NCBI GenBank assembly: GCA_902495525.1
Contig: CABUXL010000074.1
Span: 1 to 7,983, forward strand
DNA from: an uncultured Collinsella sp.
GTDB taxonomy: Bacteria > Actinomycetota > Coriobacteriia > Coriobacteriales > Coriobacteriaceae
Length of the DNA: 7,983 nucleotides
Direction: 5' to 3'
How positions within the stretch are numbered: position 1 is the first letter of the stretch; each line of letters begins with the position of its first letter. Under the pieces are notes generated by a model. That model was not told where the DNA came from. It ran no database searches and was given only the letters and a program-made list of their open reading frames with translations. Position numbers and translations under genes: made by a program. Shown here in pieces: positions 5,376 through 7,983 of this stretch.

Positions 5376-5998
5376 AGACCGAGAGCCTCTTTGACATCCC
5401 CGTACACGGTCTCGCGAGCCTGGTCACCGTTGACCGACTTGAGCAGACCCTGGCCACGATAGTAGTCGACGAGCGGGCTCGTGGACTTCTCGTAGACGTC
5501 GAGACGGTTCTTAATGGTCTCGGGCTTGTCGTCGTCGCGCTGATACATCTCGCCACCACACTTGGGGCAGGTAGCATCGGCAGCGGTGCCGGTGTAACCG
5601 CAGGCGCGGCAGGTGCGACGCGAAGACAGACGGTCGATGATGACCTCGGGGGCCACGTCGACCAGAAGGGCGCAGTCAATCTCGCGACCCATGGCGGAGA
5701 GCTCGGAATCGAGCGTCACAGCCTGAGCGGTGTTGCGCGGGAAGCCATCGAGAATGAAGCCCTGCTGGGCGTCATCGGCGGCAAGGCGCTCCTTGACAAG
5801 GTCGATCACGAGCTGGTCGGGAACGAGCTCGCCGGCGTCCATGTACTTCTTAGCCTGAATACCAAGCTCGGTGCCACCCTTGACGGCAGCACGCAGCAGG
5901 TCGCCCGTGGAAATGTGGGCGACGCCAAACTCGGCGACGAGCTCCTGTGCGACGGTGCCCTTACCGGCACCCGGAGCTCCGAGCAATACGAGGTTCAT
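5372..5998 (-). CDS. adk: Adenylate kinase (zinc-lid type)
   Basis: Adk catalyses ATP + AMP = 2 ADP in the cytoplasm. With the ATG at 5998 the protein has 208 residues. It shows the P-loop GAPGAGKGT (7-15, Lys13), the AMP-binding segment STGDLLR (30-36), DGFPR (84-88), and a long LID with four cysteines, C130-x2-C133 and C144-x2-C147, which should bind structural zinc as in Gram-positive and other long-form kinases. RDDD (154-157) and Arg165 follow the LID as in the family. An upstream in-frame TTG at 6004 would add two residues but abuts the GGAGGA, whereas the ATG sits 7 nt from GGAGG. The gene follows secY by 18 nt and shares ATGA with map, the usual secY-adk-map set. Confidence 0.98.
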   Translation of the reverse strand: MNLVLLGAPGAGKGTVAQELVAEFGVAHISTGDLLRAAVKGGTELGIQAKKYMDAGELVPDQLVIDLVKERLAADDAQQGFILDGFPRNTAQAVTLDSELSAMGREIDCALLVDVAPEVIIDRLSSRRTCRACGYTGTAADATCPKCGGEMYQRDDDKPETIKNRLDVYEKSTSPLVDYYRGQGLLKSVNGDQARETVYGDVKEALGL

Positions 5999-6004
5999 GA
6001 GCAA

Positions 6005-6010
6005 TCCTCC
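6005..6010 (-). promoter_or_regulatory. Strong ribosome binding site that fixes the adk start
   Basis: The minus strand reads GGAGGA, with the GGAGG ending 7 nt before the ATG at 5996-5998. The alternative TTG (6002-6004) directly touches this motif and is too close to be used. Confidence 0.8.
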
Positions 6011-6016
6011 TCTAGC

Positions 6017-7303
6017 CTATTTAAAGAATCCATCGTAATCATACATCTTGATCTGGCCTTCGAGCTTATCGACCGTGTCGAGCACGACGCCGACCATGAT
6101 GAGGATGGACGTGCCGCCAAATGCCTGGATCAGATGGTTACCCGTGAAAGAGAAGATGATCGAAGGCACGATGGCGATGAGCGCCAAAAAGACAGCGCTG
6201 GGAAGCGTAATCTTGTTGAGCGCGTTCTTGATGTAGGCCGCGGTAGCCCTGCCCGGACGGACGCCCGGAATAAAGCCGCCCTGCTTCTTAAGGTTGTCGG
6301 CCGTGTCATCGGGGTTGAACACCATGGAGGTGTAGAAGTACGCGAAAAACACGATGAGGACAACGTTAAGCACCCAGTTGAGCCAGCCGCGCGAAAGCGC
6401 AGAGGCAACTGCCTGGATCCAGCCGATGCCGGGGAAGAACACGGCAATCTGGGCCGGGAAGTACAGCAGCGCCGAAGCGAAGATGATCGGCACGACGCCC
6501 GCGGTGTTGACCTTGATGGGCAGGTAGGTGGTCTGGCCACCCATCATGCGACGGCCCACGACGCGCTTAGCGTAGGAGACCGGGATGCGGCGCTGGCCGC
6601 GCTCAAGGAAAACAATCAGCGGGATAACCAGCAGGATGATGGCGCAGATGATCACCATGGTGATGATGCCACCGGCATTGCCCTCGGTGCTGGAGAAGAT
6701 AGCCTGCGGCAGACCGGCCATGATGTTCGCAAAGATGATCAGCGACATGCCATTGCCGATACCGCGCTGGGTGATGAGCTCACCAATCCACATGATCAGC
6801 ATGGCGCCCGCGGTGAGCGTGCCGACGATCATGAGGTCGAAGATGATCTCGGGAGCGCCGGCACCATTAAAGCTGATGCCGAAGCTCTTAAAGAGGAAGA
6901 GGTAACCCACGGAGTTGAGGATTGCCAGAGCCAGGGTGAGGTAACGCGAATACTGCGTAATCTTGGTCTGACCGACCTCGCCCTCGCGGGCAAGCTCATG
7001 CAGGGAAGGCACAACGGCCTGGAGCATCTGGAGGATGATCGAGCTGGTGATGTAAGGCATGATGCCCAGCGAAAACACCGACACATAGCTCAACGCGCCG
7101 CCAGAGAAAAGATTCAGGAGGGCCATAGCACCTGCGGCGACCGAATTGTTATCGGTCGAGAAAAGGCCCAGCATCCCCTGGAAGGGAATGCCGGGCACAG
7201 GAACGTGCGCACCAATGCGGTACACGACGAGCATAGCTATGGTAAAAAGAATCTTTTCGCGCAATTCTTTGATGCGGAAAGCATTCTTAAGACCATTTAG
7301 CAC
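6017..7303 (-). CDS. secY: Protein translocase channel subunit SecY
   Basis: SecY forms the protein-conducting channel of the Sec translocon in the cytoplasmic membrane, working with SecE/SecG, SecA and the ribosome. The 428-residue protein has the ten-helix pattern: TM1 about 17-36, then the plug region, TM2 about 72-92, TM3 118-140, TM4 152-173, TM5 182-203, TM6 211-233, TM7 about 266-290 (NTAGVVPIIFASALL), TM8 308-328, TM9 366-386 and TM10 397-412. Family signatures are GIMPYITSSI (80-89), the basic cytosolic loop ERGQRRIPVSYAKR (234-247) and the PGVRPG loop (346-351) used by SecA and the ribosome. The start is GTG (7301-7303), giving MLNGLKNAFR, which fits actinobacterial SecY. It overlaps the rplO stop, with GGAAAGG about 10 nt upstream. 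The nearby ATG 7 nt later is out of frame. Confidence 0.98.
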   Translation of the reverse strand: MLNGLKNAFRIKELREKILFTIAMLVVYRIGAHVPVPGIPFQGMLGLFSTDNNSVAAGAMALLNLFSGGALSYVSVFSLGIMPYITSSIILQMLQAVVPSLHELAREGEVGQTKITQYSRYLTLALAILNSVGYLFLFKSFGISFNGAGAPEIIFDLMIVGTLTAGAMLIMWIGELITQRGIGNGMSLIIFANIMAGLPQAIFSSTEGNAGGIITMVIICAIILLVIPLIVFLERGQRRIPVSYAKRVVGRRMMGGQTTYLPIKVNTAGVVPIIFASALLYFPAQIAVFFPGIGWIQAVASALSRGWLNWVLNVVLIVFFAYFYTSMVFNPDDTADNLKKQGGFIPGVRPGRATAAYIKNALNKITLPSAVFLALIAIVPSIIFSFTGNHLIQAFGGTSILIMVGVVLDTVDKLEGQIKMYDYDGFFK

Positions 7304-7746
7304 GGCAGCTCGACCTTTCCGCCGGCGGCCTCGATCTTGGCCTGCGCAGAAGCGCTGACCTTGTCGACCTTGACCGTGAACTTCTTGGTGAGCTCACCAT
7401 TGCCGAGCACCTTGACGGGCTCGAACTCGCTCTTGGTGATGCGAGCGGCCTTAAGAGCGGCACCGTCGATCACAGCGCCGTCCTCGAACTTACGCTCGAG
7501 ACGCTCAACGTTAACAGCGGTGTACTCGATACGACGGGGGTTACGGAAGCCCGGAAGCTTGGGCAGGCGCATAGCCAGCGGAGTCTGGCCACCCTCGAAG
7601 CCGGCACCCTTGGTGCCGCCAGAGCGGGAACCCTGGCCCTTCTGGCCGCGGCCAGAAGTGGTGCCGTGACCCGAAGAATTGCCACGGCCGACGCGCTTGC
7701 GGTTCTTGGTGGAACCGGGCGCGGGAGTAAGATCGTGAAGCTGCAT
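7297..7746 (-). CDS. rplO: Large ribosomal subunit protein uL15 (L15)
   Basis: The protein has 149 residues, close to the normal L15 length. The N-terminus MQLHDLTPAPGS is followed by the hallmark Gly/Arg/Lys-rich extension (residues about 19-50, with GRGNSSGHGTTSGRGQKG and GGTKGAGFEGGQTPL), which in L15 threads into 23S rRNA. The MRLPKLPGF segment (59-67) and the globular C-terminal domain follow. L15 is a late-assembling 50S protein. It starts 3 nt after rpmD, using a GAGGAG that lies in the rpmD coding end. Its 3' end overlaps the secY start by 7 nt, so the last codons CTG CCG TGC TAA (ending in an unusual terminal Cys) also contain the secY GTG. Confidence 0.97.
   Translation of the reverse strand: MQLHDLTPAPGSTKNRKRVGRGNSSGHGTTSGRGQKGQGSRSGGTKGAGFEGGQTPLAMRLPKLPGFRNPRRIEYTAVNVERLERKFEDGAVIDGAALKAARITKSEFEPVKVLGNGELTKKFTVKVDKVSASAQAKIEAAGGKVELPC
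7314..7320 (-). promoter_or_regulatory. Ribosome binding site of secY
   Basis: The minus strand reads GGAAAGG, 10 nt before the GTG start of secY, inside the rplO coding end. It supports the GTG as the true start and implies translational coupling with rplO. Confidence 0.55.
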
Positions 7747-7749
7747 TTG

Positions 7750-7932
7750 CTACTCCTCTACAATCTCGACAAGGTGCTTGACCTTGAAGATCATGCCGCG
7801 GACGGACTCGTTGTCAGCAATCTCGCGAACCTCGCGGATCCTGTGGAGACCGAGGGCACGGACAGTACGGACCTGGTCCTGCTTGCAACCGTTGGTGCTG
7901 CGGACCTGCTTGATCTTGATGGTGTCAGCCAT
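7750..7932 (-). CDS. rpmD: Large ribosomal subunit protein uL30 (L30)
   Basis: This 60-residue protein has the usual length of bacterial L30. It starts with a basic beta strand (IKIKQVRSTNG), followed by the signature around residues 19-36: a helix with QVRTVRALGL and then the HRIREVREIADN turn. The end, KVKHLVEIVEE, is typical of the short bacterial form. L30 is a small 50S protein bound to 23S rRNA. The ATG is preceded by AAGGAG, 8 nt away, inside the rpsE tail. Its own last codons, GAG GAG, form the Shine-Dalgarno for rplO, whose ATG comes 3 nt after the TAG stop. This packing points to a tightly coupled rpsE-rpmD-rplO translation unit. Confidence 0.96.
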   Translation of the reverse strand: MADTIKIKQVRSTNGCKQDQVRTVRALGLHRIREVREIADNESVRGMIFKVKHLVEIVEE

Positions 7933-7934
7933 GC

Positions 7935-7983
7935 TTAGTTCTCCTTACCGACGAACATCTCGGAGACCGTCAGGCCACGGCGA
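7935..7983 (-). CDS. rpsE: Small ribosomal subunit protein uS5 (S5), C-terminal end only
   Basis: Only the last 15 codons and the TAA stop are inside the window; the rest lies beyond the right edge. The visible residues read RRGLTVSEMFVGKEN, matching the end of S5, where an Arg-Gly step leads into a short helix (compare KRGKSVEEIL in E. coli). S5 sits on the 30S subunit near the mRNA entry site and helps decoding fidelity. The position directly before rpmD is the standard spc-operon order and supports the call. The stop is 2 nt from the rpmD start, and the codons Gly-Lys-Glu near the end also supply the AAGGAG Shine-Dalgarno of rpmD, so translation of the two is probably coupled. Confidence 0.88.
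   Translation of the reverse strand, partial: RRGLTVSEMFVGKEN

Noticed and set aside
5915..7300. Plus-strand open frame of 461 codons opposite secY
   Set aside because: The product is extremely rich in Asp, His, Arg and Glu, as expected from the reverse complement of membrane-protein codons; it covers secY exactly and has no independent support.
1..7983. Mobile element, CRISPR array, phage or defence system
   Set aside because: The window is an uninterrupted conserved housekeeping cluster on one strand with no direct-repeat arrays, transposase, integrase or unfamiliar gene.

Overview
This window is an ordinary but information-dense stretch of core bacterial genome: the promoter-distal part of the large ribosomal-protein (spc plus alpha) gene cluster. 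Every gene lies on the minus strand, so transcription runs from the right end of the window to the left. The order is rpsE (3' end only), rpmD, rplO, secY, adk, map, infA, rpmJ, rpsM, rpsK, rpsD, rpoA, rplQ and truA. This order, with secY-adk-map-infA-rpmJ joined to the alpha operon and truA after rplQ, is the Gram-positive arrangement. The moderately high G+C content, the SecY N-terminus, a four-cysteine zinc lid in adenylate kinase, a zinc-ribbon L36 and a cysteine-poor S4 suggest an actinobacterium. A Coriobacteriia (Collinsella-like) origin is my best guess, but it is inferred from sequence feel and not proven.

Layout from right to left: 7983-7297 holds uS5 (tail), uL30 and uL15. 7303-4587 holds the SecY translocon channel, adenylate kinase and methionine aminopeptidase, packed with a 7-nt overlap (rplO/secY), an 18-nt gap (secY/adk) and an ATGA overlap (adk/map). 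A 98-bp gap (4489-4586) carries a small hairpin and a weak candidate promoter before infA. A 150-bp gap (4114-4263) between infA and rpmJ is the largest non-coding interval inside the cluster. It contains two hairpins and a possible pseudoknot contact, and could be a regulatory leader for the alpha operon. rpmJ-rpsM-rpsK-rpsD-rpoA-rplQ follow with 14-32 bp gaps. A textbook intrinsic terminator (1047-1077) ends the rplQ transcript, and a good promoter-like sequence overlaps it and probably drives truA. The last 186 bp hold two hairpins, one an extremely GC-rich terminator-like stem, and no recognisable gene.

Together the genes couple ribosome assembly (S5, L30, L15, L36, S13, S11, S4, L17), initiation (IF-1), transcription (RNA polymerase alpha), protein export (SecY), N-terminal methionine removal (MAP), adenylate balance (Adk) and tRNA pseudouridylation (TruA). 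Four starts need care: secY uses GTG, infA probably GTG, rpsM TTG, and adk and truA start at internal ATGs set by their Shine-Dalgarno sequences. I see no novel system, mobile element, CRISPR or tRNA/rRNA gene. The items worth a second look are regulatory: the terminator/promoter overlap before truA and the structured infA-rpmJ interval.
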